A stretch of DNA of 64,000 bases from Actinomyces wuliandei (GTDB lineage Bacteria > Actinomycetota > Actinomycetes > Actinomycetales > Actinomycetaceae), in contig NZ_CP025227.1 in NCBI RefSeq assembly GCF_004010955.1, positions 2,604,001 through 2,668,000 on the forward strand. The letters run 5' to 3'. Both the position numbers and the translations under genes were made by a program. Under the pieces are notes generated by a model. The model made no database searches, was not told where the DNA came from, and saw nothing but the letters and a program-made list of their open reading frames with translations. Numbering within the stretch: position 1 is the first letter of the stretch; the number at the start of each line of letters is the position of its first letter. Below, one piece after another: positions 29,178 through 37,696 of the stretch.

Positions 29178-32100
29178 TCAGTGCTGGGTGACGGTGAGGT
29201 TGCTAACCGCCAGGGTGACGGTCTCCGGACCAGCTGACCCGGACATGTAGGTGGTGATCCCCACGGTCCCGGCCTCGTTGAGGGTCTTCTCGGTGTCCAC
29301 GACATCGACCCCCCAGTCCTGCGGCTCGGTGTCCCCGGCCCAGAACCTGGCCTGGAGCGTCGTGGACTCCTCACCGGAGACCACCAGGCGCAGGTGCAGG
29401 TCCTGACCCGCCGTGTAGGGCTCATCCAGGACGATGGTCCCCAGGGCGGTCTCCAGCCCACCGACCACCTTGGCTACCGTGACAACGGGAGCCCCGGCAG
29501 AGCCCACACGCATCGTGGCCTGGTAGCGGCCAGCGTCATTGGCGCGAGCAACATAGGAGACAAAGGCTCCGTTACCACCGGGCGCAGAGTCCAGGGAGAA
29601 GTCGAGCACGGTCTCGGTCGAGGTGGAGTCGATCTCCTGCGAGCTCACCGAGGAGGACGAGCGAGCACCCTCCATGGCGATACGGCCCTGGGACTCGTCG
29701 GTGGAGAACGACGGGGCGTTCCAGGTGACCTTCCAGGGGCCGCCGGTCGGGGCGCTGCCCCAGCCACGGGTAGTAGTGCGGTCGAAGTCGTCGGCCAGGA
29801 GCACGTCCCCCACGGCAGGGGCGTCGGCGTCGGCCTCATCCTGGGCCACCTCCTTGCCGGAGCCCAGCGTGTAGTGCGCAGCGACCTGGCTGGGTCCCAG
29901 TGGGACACCGTAGACCGCGACCTCGTCAACGTCCGCCTCGATGTAGTGCGTCGAGGGCGCGCCGCTGACACCTTCCAGGGTGTCCCCACCGACCCGCCAG
30001 AAACCGGTGTAGCTCTGGCCGGTGGTCATGGTGGACTCAAAGGCCTCCAGCCGTCCGTCAACGTACAGGGTGGCACCAGCGGTGGGGCTCAGCGAGGCGA
30101 CAACATGATGCCACTGCCCGTCGTTGTAGCTCTCGGAGGTTGTCACCGTGCTCGGTGCTCCCGGGTTGAGCATGAGGCTCAGCGTCCCGTCATTGCGCAT
30201 GTAGACCACTCGGTCATAGCTGGCGGAGCTGCCCGTGGCGGAGGAGCCGAAGCCCACAACCGCGCCGCCGCTGGAGGAGGTGGTACGCACCCACGCCTCC
30301 ACTGAGAAGGCTGTCGGCGCCACCGACGAGGTAGCGGTAGCGGCACTGCTCTGGGAGTTACGGTCAGAGGCGAGGGACAGGGCAGAGCCCGAGCCCAGGA
30401 CGGACTCCGCGCCCCAGCTGTAGCTCGAGCCACTGAGCCGCAGGTCCCGCTCAGCGACAAGGTCCTGGGCAGCCTCGCCGCTCTCCTCGTCCAAGGGCCA
30501 GTAGTGGGCCGCGCCGTCAGTCAGGACACGAGCCCCGTAGTCAGACAGGGCCTCTCCCTCCGCAGCAGTCACTGTTACCCAGTCCGAGTGGGTCCAGGCC
30601 CCCCAGGGGTCAGTCACCACCACCCGGTAGCGATGGGTACTGCCCGGCTCGACGACGTCGGTCGCACTGAGGTTAGGCAGCTCCCAGTAGCCAGCCGTCA
30701 CCGTCTGGGTCGAGATCGGCTCGGAGTCCCGGGTGTCCCGGTAGACGGAGTAGGTGAGGGTCTTGTCATCACGGTCCCAGTTACCCGGGAAGGAGACGGT
30801 GACCACCCCGGCGCGCGAGGAGCTGGCCGTCACCTTGTAGGCGCCGCCCTTGTTCATAGGCCCCTGCTGGTTGGGGGCGATGTCACGACGGGCGAAGCGG
30901 ACCAGGCCCTGCTGGGCGGTGCCGTTGACCGAGAGGAACTCCCCACCGTAGACCACGTACTCGTCATTGCCCTCCACCGTCCACGTCGCCTGGTTGGTGC
31001 GGGTGATGGTCCCAGGCTTGAACTCCGGGTAGAAGTTCAGGTTCGTGGCCGCAGGCTGGCCCGGGTAGCTGTGGTAGCCACGGGCGTAGCTGGTCTCGAC
31101 GGTGCCGGTGGCGTAGTTGGTGTAAGCCACGGCGTTGTGGAAGCGGCGCTGCTCGGGGAAGCCTCCAATATTACGGCAGTCGTGGGCGTGGCTGGAGACG
31201 TAGACGACCTCGGAGGTGGGGAAGAGGTCGTAGGAGTCGCCGTGGCAGTCGGCCATGACATCCAGGTCACCGGTCTCCCAGTTCGCCCGGAACATGCCCT
31301 CGAAGGACCCCGTCATGGAGTAGGCCACCCCGTAGAGCCCCTGCTCGTCGGCTTCCAGGTCCATGACCGAGGCGTTGATTCCCGCGCTACGCACGACCGA
31401 GCTAATGTTGTTCCGGCGCAGGCTCCCGTCATTCTCCAGGACCGCAACGCCGAACCCAGGCTTGTCGGAGCCCTCGACAGAGGTGAAGGCCCCGCCGATA
31501 GCCACTGCGCTGGAGTCAGGAGCTGTGACGATGGTCCGCACGTAGAGGTTGTCCACCTGGGCGGAGAAGCTGGTGAGCTTCTGGGTGGCCAGGTCCACCG
31601 CCGCCACACGCTGACGGGCCGAGGAGTTCACCTGCGTGAACGCACCCCCCACGTACAACGTCGACCCGTCCGCAGACACCTCCACCGCCTTGACCGACCC
31701 GTTCGCCGAGGCACCCACCGGCACCCGCCGCCCACTCACAGCGTCCACCGACCCCACACGCCACGTCACCTCACCATTGAGGGACGTAAAGTCACCACCC
31801 AGGTAGACCACCGACCCGTCAGCCGACGCGTCCACCGAGTTCACCACCCCGTTGACCACCGGAGCCCAGTCCAGCAGCTCACCCGTGGCAATGTCATACG
31901 CCAGCACGTTGCCACGAGCCACCTCACCCACCCCCGCAGCAGCACCCGCAGGCCGCGCCGACGAGAAGCTCCCCACCGCATACACCGTGCCACCCACAAC
32001 CACCTGGTCCCACACCACACCATCAACCTGCACCGTCGGCAACGCATCCGCCGACACCGTGGTGGGGTCCCCGCCAATGGCTGCGGGCTCAGCAGGCTCG

Positions 32101-32210
32101 GACACCTCGTCCGCGACGGCGGACGAGACCGGGGCGACAAGGGCAGTAACGCCAAGGCACAAGGCAGAGGCGGCAGCGGCAAGGCTGCGCACCGGGCGGG
32201 GGACGCTCAC
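29178..32210 (-). CDS. Secreted beta-propeller-like protein with FN3 and LamG-like domains (propeller 1)
   Basis: This ~1010-residue exported protein has a signal peptide (SLAAAASALCLGVTALVAPVSSAVA). Its repeat domain (~45-430) has blades of the form G-x-V-Y-A/L-G-G-x-F-T. A conserved MADCHGDSYD...SHAHDC segment comes next, then TWVEGNDEYVVYGGEF (read TWTVEGNDEYVV), an FN3-like module (~445-545), a LamG/concanavalin-like domain (~560-775) and a second beta-sandwich-like domain (~785-1010). There is no sorting signal or lipobox, so it is released or non-covalently held. The start is uncertain. GTG 32210 puts the signal peptide at the N-terminus and has GGAG just upstream; the frame stays open to 32354, but with codon use unlike the rest. 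It shares two near-identical DNA tracts with propeller 3. Function is not recognised. Confidence 0.8.
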   Translation of the reverse strand: MSVPRPVRSLAAAASALCLGVTALVAPVSSAVADEVSEPAEPAAIGGDPTTVSADALPTVQVDGVVWDQVVVGGTVYAVGSFSSARPAGAAAGVGEVARGNVLAYDIATGELLDWAPVVNGVVNSVDASADGSVVYLGGDFTSLNGEVTWRVGSVDAVSGRRVPVGASANGSVKAVEVSADGSTLYVGGAFTQVNSSARQRVAAVDLATQKLTSFSAQVDNLYVRTIVTAPDSSAVAIGGAFTSVEGSDKPGFGVAVLENDGSLRRNNISSVVRSAGINASVMDLEADEQGLYGVAYSMTGSFEGMFRANWETGDLDVMADCHGDSYDLFPTSEVVYVSSHAHDCRNIGGFPEQRRFHNAVAYTNYATGTVETSYARGYHSYPGQPAATNLNFYPEFKPGTITRTNQATWTVEGNDEYVVYGGEFLSVNGTAQQGLVRFARRDIAPNQQGPMNKGGAYKVTASSSRAGVVTVSFPGNWDRDDKTLTYSVYRDTRDSEPISTQTVTAGYWELPNLSATDVVEPGSTHRYRVVVTDPWGAWTHSDWVTVTAAEGEALSDYGARVLTDGAAHYWPLDEESGEAAQDLVAERDLRLSGSSYSWGAESVLGSGSALSLASDRNSQSSAATATSSVAPTAFSVEAWVRTTSSSGGAVVGFGSSATGSSASYDRVVYMRNDGTLSLMLNPGAPSTVTTSESYNDGQWHHVVASLSPTAGATLYVDGRLEAFESTMTTGQSYTGFWRVGGDTLEGVSGAPSTHYIEADVDEVAVYGVPLGPSQVAAHYTLGSGKEVAQDEADADAPAVGDVLLADDFDRTTTRGWGSAPTGGPWKVTWNAPSFSTDESQGRIAMEGARSSSSVSSQEIDSTSTETVLDFSLDSAPGGNGAFVSYVARANDAGRYQATMRVGSAGAPVVTVAKVVGGLETALGTIVLDEPYTAGQDLHLRLVVSGEESTTLQARFWAGDTEPQDWGVDVVDTEKTLNEAGTVGITTYMSGSAGPETVTLAVSNLTVTQH
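30863..30993. repeat. 131-bp tract identical to 35873-36003
   Basis: This stretch, encoding the end of the propeller domain (QQGPxNKG and VEGNDEYVVYGGEFLSVNG region), is identical by eye to 35873-36003 in propeller 3. The offset is 5010 bp, the same as for the longer tract at 31591-32062, while the sequence between the two tracts differs clearly. Confidence 0.85.
31591..32062. repeat. 472-bp tract near-identical to 36601-37072
   Basis: This encodes the first propeller blades (from DALPTVQVDGVVWDQ to RVAAVDLATQ). Compared by eye with 36601-37072, I found one difference (Glu codon GAG against GAA at about 31710/36720). Such identity between paralogues that otherwise differ points to recent gene conversion or duplication. 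Confidence 0.88.
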
Positions 32211-32731
32211 ACGTTCTCCATTCACGCTGTTCATGGGCACAGAAGGAAGGGAAACGCCACGTTGGGGAAGTGGCGCCTGGAGCGGCTTGGAGGGAGCCGC
32301 GGAAGAAGCGTACAACGACAAAGCCGCACGCGTCGTCTTGGTGGTTATCACCACTTCTCCTCAGGCCTACCCCCAACTGTCCCCAGGTCCCTGACACCTT
32401 GCTGACGTCCTGCTAGCGCCTGGCTGGCGCGCTGCTGACACCGTGGCCCAACCCTGTCGTGCCGCACACCGTCGCCTCCAGCAGGATCCCCCAGCAGGAC
32501 GGCACCTGCCAGCGCGCGAGGGCGTCGAGCCCTTGACGCGTCCAGCGCCCCACGACCACAGAGCGCGGAGCCGCCTCACCCAGAACCCGCCGTACGCATC
32601 CACACGTCACCCCGCGACCACGCCGGACAGGACCGACGGTCACGGGGTGACGTCCCCAGGTCCTGGCCCTCGCCCCGAAGGCGTCCCTGAGAGCCAGCGA
32701 GCACGGGCACGAGGGAAGCCAGCGCGGCCGC
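32211..32731. other. Intergenic region between propeller 1 and the lipoprotein gene
   Basis: About 520 bp. The first ~145 bp (32211-32354) are an in-frame open extension of propeller 1 with low GC at third positions, so more likely leader than coding. A small inverted repeat GCGCC-TGGCT-GGCGC lies near 32416-32430. I see no gene and no clear promoter motif in the rest. Confidence 0.4.
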
Positions 32732-33475
32732 TCAGCCGGAGGCGGCTCCCTCAAAGACCGCTGCGGGGTAGTCGGCCCCCAGGTCAACAACGACCTGGAG
32801 GCTGTCGAGCCCTTCGGCTGGGACGGAAAAAGCTCGCTCAATGACAAGCGTCTCGCCCGGGGCCAACGACGCCGGGACCTCGTCGGAAGCCAGTCCCACC
32901 TCTCCGGCAGGCACCCCCTCAGAGCCATAGGTGAGGGTTGTCACCAGGCCCGCCAGGGGGAGATCAGAACCTGAGGTATTCGTCACCTTGACAGGAACCA
33001 CAACTCCGGGGCCGCCAATCTCACCGGGGCCAGCCTCCAGGTCCGTGGCAGTGATCGGGTCGATCGAGACTGTTGCCGCGTCCTCAACCGTCACTGCCTC
33101 GTCGGTCGTCACCGCGTCCAGCTGGTCAGCAGACAGGTCCCCAGCGGCAACAGCCTCCTCATCCCCGGACCTCCCGGGCGTGGCGACGTCCTCCTCAGGT
33201 GCTGCCGAGTCGGGGGTCCCCAGCGGGGAGGGCGTCTCCTCAGCGGCCGACGACTCCTCCGAGGAGGCCCCCGGGCTGCTGGCCCCCTCGGAGGCCTGCG
33301 CCGCCACGGAGGAGGAGGCGGAGGCCGTTGCCGAGTCCCGGCCCTCGCCCTGGGATGAGCAGGCCGTCAGGAGGAAGGCAGGAGCGGCGGCAAGAAGTAG
33401 GAGGGCTGGCACTCGGGCTGGTGCTCGGTATGGTGACACGAGTGGCAGCGTACGGCGTCGCAGCCAGGACGTCAC
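32732..33475 (-). CDS. Predicted lipoprotein with an Ig-like C-terminal domain
   Basis: This protein of about 247 residues has a basic N-terminus (WLRRRTLPLVSPYRAPARVP), a hydrophobic segment LLLLAAAPAFLLTAC ending in an LTAC lipobox, a ~100-residue Ser/Ala/Glu-rich linker, and a C-terminal beta-rich domain. That domain (VVVPVKVTNTSGSDLPLAG..., ~150-245) resembles DUF4352/Ig-like lipoprotein domains. It should be tethered to the outer face of the membrane. Possible starts are GTG 33475 (used here) and GTG 33439; neither has a strong ribosome site. The frame stays open into the upstream gene but is a shadow there. It lies 61 bp downstream of propeller 2 on the same strand and is probably co-transcribed with it. 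Function is not recognised. Confidence 0.72.
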   Translation of the reverse strand: MTSWLRRRTLPLVSPYRAPARVPALLLLAAAPAFLLTACSSQGEGRDSATASASSSVAAQASEGASSPGASSEESSAAEETPSPLGTPDSAAPEEDVATPGRSGDEEAVAAGDLSADQLDAVTTDEAVTVEDAATVSIDPITATDLEAGPGEIGGPGVVVPVKVTNTSGSDLPLAGLVTTLTYGSEGVPAGEVGLASDEVPASLAPGETLVIERAFSVPAEGLDSLQVVVDLGADYPAAVFEGAASG

Positions 33476-33536
33476 ACCACGCGGGTCACGATCAGGACTC
33501 CCTGCCCGGCGACCGCCTGGCTCACTGCGTGCGCCG

Positions 33537-35048
33537 TCAGCGCCGACCACCGCGTCCACGCCCCGCCTCAGCACCCTCGGCGTCCTGCTCGTTGTCCTCG
33601 CCGTCATTGCCGTCGCCGCCGTCATTGTCCGCGCCGTCGTTCCCGCCGCCTCCATCATCCGCAGCAGCGTCACCCCCGTTGACATCACCCGCACCGGCAT
33701 CACCCGCACCCGCGTCGGCCTCAGCTCCCGCACCCGCGTCACCGCGCGCGGCGAAGCGGACCAGCCCCTGCTGAGCGGTGCCGTTGACCGCGAGGAACTC
33801 CCCGCCGTAGACCACGTAGTCGTCATTGCCCTCCACCGTCCACGTCGCCTGGTAGGTCCCCGTGTACGAGCCGATCTGGAACTGGGGCAGGAACCCGTCC
33901 AGAAGCGTCGTCGCCGGGTTCCCCTCGTAGCTCACGTATCCCGGTACCCGGTTCCTTTGCACGGTCCCGGAAGGGGAGGCGGCATAGGCGACAGCGTGCC
34001 GGTACTCGTTGTCCAGGTCCGCGAATCCTCCGATGTTCGAGCAGTCATGAGTGTGGCTGGCCACGTAGACGACGTCCCCAGCCGGGTAGACGTCGTAGGA
34101 GTCGCCGTGGCAGTCGGCCATGAGCGTGATCTCACCGGTGTCCCAGTCCGCGCGGAGCATCCCCTCAAACTCACCAGTCCTGGAGTAGGAGACAGCGTAG
34201 AGCCCCTGGGCGTCCGCCTCCAGGCTCATGATTCCCGACCTGTCGCCCGAGTTGCTCACCACCGAGCTGACCTGGTTAGGCCGCAGCGTCCCGTCCGTCT
34301 CCAGGACGGCCATGCCCTCGCCGGGACGGCTCGACCCGTTGACCTCGGTGAAGGAGCCCCCAATGGCCACCGACCGCCCGTCCACGGACACCGCCACAGC
34401 GCGCACGCCGTGATCACTCACCTCGGGGGCAAAGCCGGTGAGGGTCTGCGTCCCCAGGTCCACGGCAGCAACTCGCTGACGGGCTGAGGAGTTGACCTGG
34501 GTAAAGTCGCCACCGACGTACAAGGTGGTGCCGTCGGGCGAGACCTCAAGGTCCCTGACGGTGGCGTTGGCGGAGGCAGCCAGCGGCCTGCGGGCGGCAG
34601 TAGCAGCCTCCACCGCCCCGACGCGCCAGGTGGCCTCCCCGTTGAGCGAGGTGAAGGAGCCTCCCAGGTACAGGGTCGTCCCGTCGGCGGAGGCCGCGAC
34701 GGCGTTGACGGCCCCGTCGGCCGTCGGCGCCCAGTCCAGCAGCTGCCCCGTGGCGATGTCGTAGGCCAGGGCGTTGGCACGTGGGACCTCGTCCTCGCCC
34801 TCGGGGGAGCCAGCCGGGCGCGCCGCGTCAAAGCTCCCCACGGCGTAGACGGTGCTACCCACCACCTCCTGGTCCCACACCACGCCGTTGACCTGGACGG
34901 TCGGAAGAGGCTCGGGCGAGGCCACAGCCGCCGCAGCGTCGGCAGCAGGCGCAGGAGCCGCAGGGACCAGGAGCGACACCGTCAGGAAGGGGGCAGCCGC
35001 GAGCACGAGAAGACTGCGGGTACGACCACGGGCGCGGTGGTATCTCAT
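33537..35048 (-). CDS. Secreted beta-propeller-like protein with acidic low-complexity tail (propeller 2)
   Basis: This 503-residue paralogue of propellers 1 and 3 has a signal peptide (~1-35, ending APAADA). It is followed by the same repeat domain: LPTVQVNGVVWDQEVVGSTVYAVGSF, YLGGSFTSLNG, YVGGDFTQVNSSARQRVAAVDL, MADCHGDSYDVYP, SHTHDCSNIGGF and VEGNDDYVVYGGEFLAVNGTAQQGLVRF. Instead of FN3 and LamG domains it ends in ~70 residues rich in Gly, Asp, Ala and Asn, closing with RGRGGRR. At the DNA level it is clearly more diverged than the other two. ATG 35048 has GGAG 8 nt upstream. It probably forms an operon with the lipoprotein gene. No wall anchor is visible. Confidence 0.83.
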   Translation of the reverse strand: MRYHRARGRTRSLLVLAAAPFLTVSLLVPAAPAPAADAAAAVASPEPLPTVQVNGVVWDQEVVGSTVYAVGSFDAARPAGSPEGEDEVPRANALAYDIATGQLLDWAPTADGAVNAVAASADGTTLYLGGSFTSLNGEATWRVGAVEAATAARRPLAASANATVRDLEVSPDGTTLYVGGDFTQVNSSARQRVAAVDLGTQTLTGFAPEVSDHGVRAVAVSVDGRSVAIGGSFTEVNGSSRPGEGMAVLETDGTLRPNQVSSVVSNSGDRSGIMSLEADAQGLYAVSYSRTGEFEGMLRADWDTGEITLMADCHGDSYDVYPAGDVVYVASHTHDCSNIGGFADLDNEYRHAVAYAASPSGTVQRNRVPGYVSYEGNPATTLLDGFLPQFQIGSYTGTYQATWTVEGNDDYVVYGGEFLAVNGTAQQGLVRFAARGDAGAGAEADAGAGDAGAGDVNGGDAAADDGGGGNDGADNDGGDGNDGEDNEQDAEGAEAGRGRGGRR

Positions 35049-35309
35049 CAGAGCTACTCCGATCAGGCAGAGAAGAAGGAGATGGTGGCACAGCCAGAGC
35101 GGAAGGCTGCCCGTTCACGAGACACGGCCACAGGCCGCTGCCCAGCAGATTAGTACATCTGTAACTCTTAGATAACGCACATCGACAGAAACCCACCTAC
35201 CACCGCGTGAGTTATCACACAAGAGCGGCCGCCCCACACTGCCTTCGTCCCCGCTCCCGCACCGCAGCCCGGCATCGTCGCCTAGCGGGTCATTGCGTGC
35301 TCAACTGTT

Positions 35310-37352
35310 TTAGAATCTATCTCTCTTCCCGTTCTCACGCCAACCACCCCGAATCTGGTCACGGTTGTCGGGGCTCTCAGCACCGTCACCGTCAGCACCA
35401 GCGCCAGCCCCGCCCACCGGCCCGTCGACAGCGTCGTCAGCGTCGGCACCAGCGCCCGCCGGCTCCTCCCCCGCCGGCGCCCCCGCCTCGCCTCCGGCAG
35501 GAGCGTCCTCACCGGCGTCCGCCGCCGCCCCGCCTTCCGGCTCGGCAGCCGTCAGGCTCACCCACTCCGAGCGCGTCCAGGCCCCCCACTGGTCCCACAC
35601 GACGACAACGTAGCTGTGAGTACTACCAGGATCGACCTCGTCGGCCACCTCCAGGGTCGAGATCTGCCAGAAGGAGGAGCTCACCTGCTGGCTCCACACC
35701 GGCTCCTGCGCGCGGAAGTCCTCAAGGCTACGAGCTGCGTCGACATCCCGGTAGACGGCATAGGTCAGGGCCTGGTCGTCACGGTCCCAGTTAGTGGAGA
35801 AGGACAGGTCGACCCGGCCCGCCTGCTCAGAGGACGCCGTCAGCGGGTAGGCACCGCCCTTGTTCACGGGACCCTGCTGGTTGGGGGCGATGTCACGACG
35901 GGCGAAGCGGACCAGGCCCTGCTGGGCGGTGCCGTTGACCGAGAGGAACTCCCCACCGTAGACCACGTACTCGTCATTGCCCTCCACCGTCCACGTCGCC
36001 TGGCTGGTCCCCGTGTACGAGCCGATCTGGAAGGAGGGGTAGAAGTGCAGGTTGGTAGCCGCAGGCTGGCCTGAGTAGTCGTAGTAGTTCGTGTCGGTGG
36101 TAGGCAGGGTCTCCCCGGTGGCATCGCTGGTGAAGGCCGGGGCGTGCCAGTACTGGTTCGGCGCAGCGTCCGGGAAGCCCCCGATGTTGGAGCAGTCGTG
36201 GGCGTGGCTGGCCACGTAGACCACGTCCCCAGCCGGGTAGACGTCGTAGGAGTCGCCGTGGCAATCTGCCATGACGTCCAGGTCGCCCGTGTCCCAGCTG
36301 GCCCGGAACATGCCCTCGAAGGACCCGGTCCTGGAGTAGGTGACCCCGTAGAAGCCACGCTCGTCCCCGGCAAGAGCCATGACGGCACTCCTGCTCCCCC
36401 CGGCGCCGACCACCCGGCCAGCACCCGGCTGGCGAGCGGTGCCATCCGCCTCCAGCACTGCCAGTCCCGGCGACTGGAGCCCACCCACGGTGGTGAAGGA
36501 GCCTCCGACGACCACGGAGCCCCCGTCCGGGGAGACGGTCAGGGCACGCACCACATAGTCCTCGACAGTCGGGGAGAAGCTGGTGAGCCTCTGGGTGGCC
36601 AGGTCCACCGCCGCCACACGCTGACGGGCCGAGGAGTTCACCTGCGTGAACGCACCCCCCACGTACAACGTCGACCCGTCCGCAGACACCTCCACCGCCT
36701 TGACCGACCCGTTCGCCGAAGCACCCACCGGCACCCGCCGCCCACTCACAGCGTCCACCGACCCCACACGCCACGTCACCTCACCATTGAGGGACGTAAA
36801 GTCACCACCCAGGTAGACCACCGACCCGTCAGCCGACGCGTCCACCGAGTTCACCACCCCGTTGACCACCGGAGCCCAGTCCAGCAGCTCACCCGTGGCA
36901 ATGTCATACGCCAGCACGTTGCCACGAGCCACCTCACCCACCCCCGCAGCAGCACCCGCAGGCCGCGCCGACGAGAAGCTCCCCACCGCATACACCGTGC
37001 CACCCACAACCACCTGGTCCCACACCACACCATCAACCTGCACCGTCGGCAACGCATCCGCCGACACCGTGGCAGGCAGCTCGTCAGCACCCGCCCCGGG
37101 CGCCTCCTGGTTCACCCCCTCCTGGGGATCCTCCTGCGGGGCCTCCGCCGGGTCCTCCTCATCCGCCTGCGCCCCGTCCTCCTGGTCCTGCGGGACATTG
37201 GGGCCAGGCCACGCACCCGGACCCGCATGCTGCGCAGGCGCCGCGTAAGTGGGGACAGCGGGTGCGACACAGGCGAGAAGCAGTGCTATCAGCGCAGTAA
37301 CGGCTGTAACAGCAGTCGCAGACCAGGCACGGCAAGGGAGGGTACGGGACAC
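35310..37352 (-). CDS. Secreted beta-propeller-like protein with FN3-like module (propeller 3)
   Basis: This ~680-residue exported protein has a signal peptide with a long hydrophobic core (ATAVTAVTALIALLLACVA), then an acidic Gln/Glu/Pro-rich spacer (QEDGAQADEEDPAEAPQEDP). The propeller-like repeat domain (~95-480) includes MADCHGDSYDVYP and SHAHDCSNIGGFP. An FN3-like module (~490-600) and an Ala/Gly/Glu/Asp-rich tail ending NGKRDRF follow. I chose GTG 37352 because the preceding CGGAG-AAGCT matches the leader of propeller 2; ATG 37367 is an alternative. The blades encoded at 36601-37072 are near-identical in DNA to propeller 1, while the middle blades differ. Function is not recognised. Confidence 0.8.
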   Translation of the reverse strand: MSRTLPCRAWSATAVTAVTALIALLLACVAPAVPTYAAPAQHAGPGAWPGPNVPQDQEDGAQADEEDPAEAPQEDPQEGVNQEAPGAGADELPATVSADALPTVQVDGVVWDQVVVGGTVYAVGSFSSARPAGAAAGVGEVARGNVLAYDIATGELLDWAPVVNGVVNSVDASADGSVVYLGGDFTSLNGEVTWRVGSVDAVSGRRVPVGASANGSVKAVEVSADGSTLYVGGAFTQVNSSARQRVAAVDLATQRLTSFSPTVEDYVVRALTVSPDGGSVVVGGSFTTVGGLQSPGLAVLEADGTARQPGAGRVVGAGGSRSAVMALAGDERGFYGVTYSRTGSFEGMFRASWDTGDLDVMADCHGDSYDVYPAGDVVYVASHAHDCSNIGGFPDAAPNQYWHAPAFTSDATGETLPTTDTNYYDYSGQPAATNLHFYPSFQIGSYTGTSQATWTVEGNDEYVVYGGEFLSVNGTAQQGLVRFARRDIAPNQQGPVNKGGAYPLTASSEQAGRVDLSFSTNWDRDDQALTYAVYRDVDAARSLEDFRAQEPVWSQQVSSSFWQISTLEVADEVDPGSTHSYVVVVWDQWGAWTRSEWVSLTAAEPEGGAAADAGEDAPAGGEAGAPAGEEPAGAGADADDAVDGPVGGAGAGADGDGAESPDNRDQIRGGWRENGKRDRF
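35873..36003. repeat. 131-bp tract identical to 30863-30993
   Basis: Partner of the tract at 30863-30993 (offset 5010 bp), encoding the last propeller segment and the start of the FN3-like linker. Confidence 0.85.
36601..37072. repeat. 472-bp tract near-identical to 31591-32062
   Basis: Partner of the tract at 31591-32062 (offset 5010 bp). Identity breaks down sharply at both ends, within 10-15 bp. Confidence 0.88.
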
Positions 37353-37696
37353 AGCTTCTCCGATCATGCTCGAGGAGGCGGGGAGCCTGGGACAGGCTGG
37401 CACCCGACAGACCCTCCCCAACGCCTTAAGAGTGGGAGCCCAGGGCGCGCCCGGGGACATCCTGAGACGCTGCCCTGTGCCACCAGGACCCAGCGCTCAG
37501 TTCGTACAGGATGACAGGAGCACCGGGGGGTAAGCAAGCATGCCGACGACTCTCCACAGCAGGGGACCACTGAGACCGGAGACCTCGGTCCACAGGGACC
37601 GCCACGCCATCGGTAGGCTGGCCGGGTCCTCGGCGGCCCCGACCAGCCGCCCACGTCCGCCCGACGACGCTCCTTGCCCGCCCGTGAAAGGCCACC
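37353..37696. other. Divergent intergenic region (propeller 3 / glycosyltransferase)
   Basis: About 340 bp between divergent start codons, expected to hold promoters for propeller 3 (-) and the glycosyltransferase operon (+). No convincing -10/-35 pair, operator or small gene was seen. Confidence 0.4.

Noticed and set aside
30504..32405. 633-codon plus-strand open frame opposite propeller 1
   Set aside because: It is rich in His, Arg and Val without domain character, and its frame mirrors the third positions of propeller 1. It is a shadow.
33476..33826. N-terminal extension of the lipoprotein gene to 33826
   Set aside because: The extension overlaps the 3' end of propeller 2 in another frame and encodes low-information Thr/Arg/Met-rich sequence; the lipobox signal begins downstream.
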